Shown: positions 5,384-6,168 of the stretch, piece by piece
Numbering within the stretch: the first letter of the stretch is position 1
Layout of the letters: the number at the start of each line of letters is the position of its first letter
Origin: DASSHC01 sp035693105
Lineage (GTDB): Bacteria; Chloroflexota; Chloroflexia; Thermomicrobiales; Thermomicrobiaceae
DNA length: 6,168 nt
Assembly: GCA_035693105.1 (NCBI GenBank)
Contig: DASSHC010000195.1
Coordinates: 1-6,168, forward strand
Direction: 5' to 3'
Notes under the pieces: generated by a model
Seen by the model: the letters and a program-made list of their open reading frames with translations, nothing else
Told to the model about the DNA's origin: nothing
Database searches by the model: none
Made by a program: the position numbers and the translations under genes

Positions 5384-6168
5384 ATGAGCGACTTCCTCTT
5401 CAACCTGGCTCGACGGAGCGCCGGTATCGCGGCGGACCTGCGAGCGCGGCCGCTGCCGCCTCAGCCGTCGCTCCTGGAGGCGCCCCCAGAAGGGACGCCC
5501 GGCGAGCTCGCCGCGGGCCTGGAGGCCCCGCCCGCGCCGGCCGCGCTGCCGCACTCGGCGCCAGCTCCCACGGTGCAGCGTGCGCCGCTGGCGGCCCCGC
5601 CCCTTCCGGCGACGCCGGCCGCCCCGAGCCGGCGGGCTCCCGAGGCCGTGCGGTCACCGTTCAGTGAACTGTCTCATGGAGAAGCGACGCTGCCCGCGCG
5701 CTGGTCGCCGAGCGTCGCGGCGCGGCAACCCGCTCCGGCGGCCGCTCCCCGCGAGATCACCGGCGACGTGCCGTCGCATGCGCTGCCGCGGGTCGCGCCG
5801 GTCCGGCCGTCGTTCGCGCCCCAGGCCGAGCCTGAGGCGGTCCGTGCCTCCGACTCTGCGCCCATCGAGGCGCGCGGACCAATCGCGCCGCGTGGGCTCG
5901 GTGAATTGAGCCTCGCGCCGCAAAACATCCACCTGAGCGCGCCGCTGCCCGCCGTCCCGTCGCCGGGCACGCGTCCGGCGAGCCGGCCGGCCGGCGTCGG
6001 GCCGGTCGAGAACCCGCTGGAAAGTCGCCCGCCGTTCGCGAGCGCGTCCGGGGCCAGCCCAACCGGGCGCGCCGCGCTCGAAGATGCGCGGCTGCTGGTC
6101 TCCGCCCGCGCGAGCGTGCCCGCCGTGGCCGAGCGCGGTCCGGAGCTCGAAGCGCCGGCGCGGGGCGG
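5384..6168 (+). CDS. Proline/alanine-rich, probably disordered eCIS-operon protein (partial, runs off the window)
   Basis: From an ATG at 5384, six bases after the baseplate stop, the frame stays open for 261 codons to the end of the window. Possible ribosome sites are GGGAG (5370-5374) and AGGGA (5376-5380). The protein starts Met-Ser-Asp-Phe-Leu-Phe-Asn-Leu-Ala-Arg-Arg-Ser-Ala-Gly, a short amphipathic helix (about 3-20). It then becomes about 240 residues of Pro, Ala, Arg, Ser and Glu with few aromatic residues, no Cys and no Lys in the visible part. This composition predicts disorder and no membrane segment. No enzyme motif is visible. From memory, eCIS operons of this type often carry a Pro-rich protein with a similar Leu-Ala-Arg-Arg start after the gp26-like gene, but its role is unknown to me. 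It might instead be the disordered leader of a larger protein whose folded domain lies beyond 6168. Confidence 0.75.
   Translation, partial: MSDFLFNLARRSAGIAADLRARPLPPQPSLLEAPPEGTPGELAAGLEAPPAPAALPHSAPAPTVQRAPLAAPPLPATPAAPSRRAPEAVRSPFSELSHGEATLPARWSPSVAARQPAPAAAPREITGDVPSHALPRVAPVRPSFAPQAEPEAVRASDSAPIEARGPIAPRGLGELSLAPQNIHLSAPLPAVPSPGTRPASRPAGVGPVENPLESRPPFASASGASPTGRAALEDARLLVSARASVPAVAERGPELEAPARG

Noticed and set aside
4406..5554. 382-codon minus-strand frame antisense to the baseplate gene
   Set aside because: It has low-complexity Arg/Gly/Gln composition. The + strand frame carries the Cys-Pro-x-x-Cys motifs and fits the operon.
5161..5909. Two overlapping + strand frames (5161-5667 and 5580-5909) in other phases
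   Set aside because: Their products are Arg/Ala/Pro/Gly-rich shadows. The frame from 5384 is better placed, with a start six bases after the baseplate stop and no stop to the window end.
1..6168. tRNA, rRNA, CRISPR array, insertion sequence or attachment site
   Set aside because: I saw no spaced direct repeats, cloverleaf, transposase frame or terminal inverted repeats on reading both strands.

Overview
This is a GC-rich window (one counted 60-base sample in the baseplate gene is about 77% G+C). It reads almost entirely on the + strand as a compact contractile tail operon. Gene content points to an extracellular contractile injection system (eCIS, phage-tail-like particle) rather than a complete phage. 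A SARP/BTAD-type transcription factor is followed by a sheath, a T4 gp19-like tube, a T4 gp26-like baseplate protein and a proline/alanine-rich protein. No capsid, terminase, portal, integrase or lysis gene is visible. A stand-alone BTAD regulator together with high G+C suggests Chloroflexota, or less likely Actinomycetota. This taxonomic guess is inference.

Layout: 1-132 is the 3' end of an unidentified upstream gene. Bases 133-319 are non-coding and hold a GCCCTGC/GCAGGGC inverted repeat. A 73-residue conserved-looking small protein (320-541) overlaps the regulator gene (538-1449) by four bases (ATGA). The gap 1450-1623 begins with a tandem repeat of 11-bp period (TCGAGGT / GCGAGGT). This matches the geometry and heptamer sequence known for SARP operators, and a possible -10 box lies downstream. 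Then come the sheath (1624-3927), tube (3940-4494), baseplate protein (4496 or 4505-5377) and the proline-rich protein (5384 to the window end). Gaps between these last four genes are 12, 1 and 6 bases, so they are very probably one transcript.

Working model: the small protein and the SARP-like regulator are made together. The regulator may bind the tandem repeat at the end of its own gene and switch on the structural operon. Sheath and tube form the contractile shaft, the zinc-ribbon protein helps build the baseplate, and the proline-rich protein is an accessory component of unknown role. The remaining expected parts (gp25-like and spike/hub proteins, baseplate wedge proteins, ATPase, effectors) would lie beyond 6168. 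The most unusual points are the putative SARP operator, the large duplicated insertion in the sheath, and the coupled small gene of unknown function.
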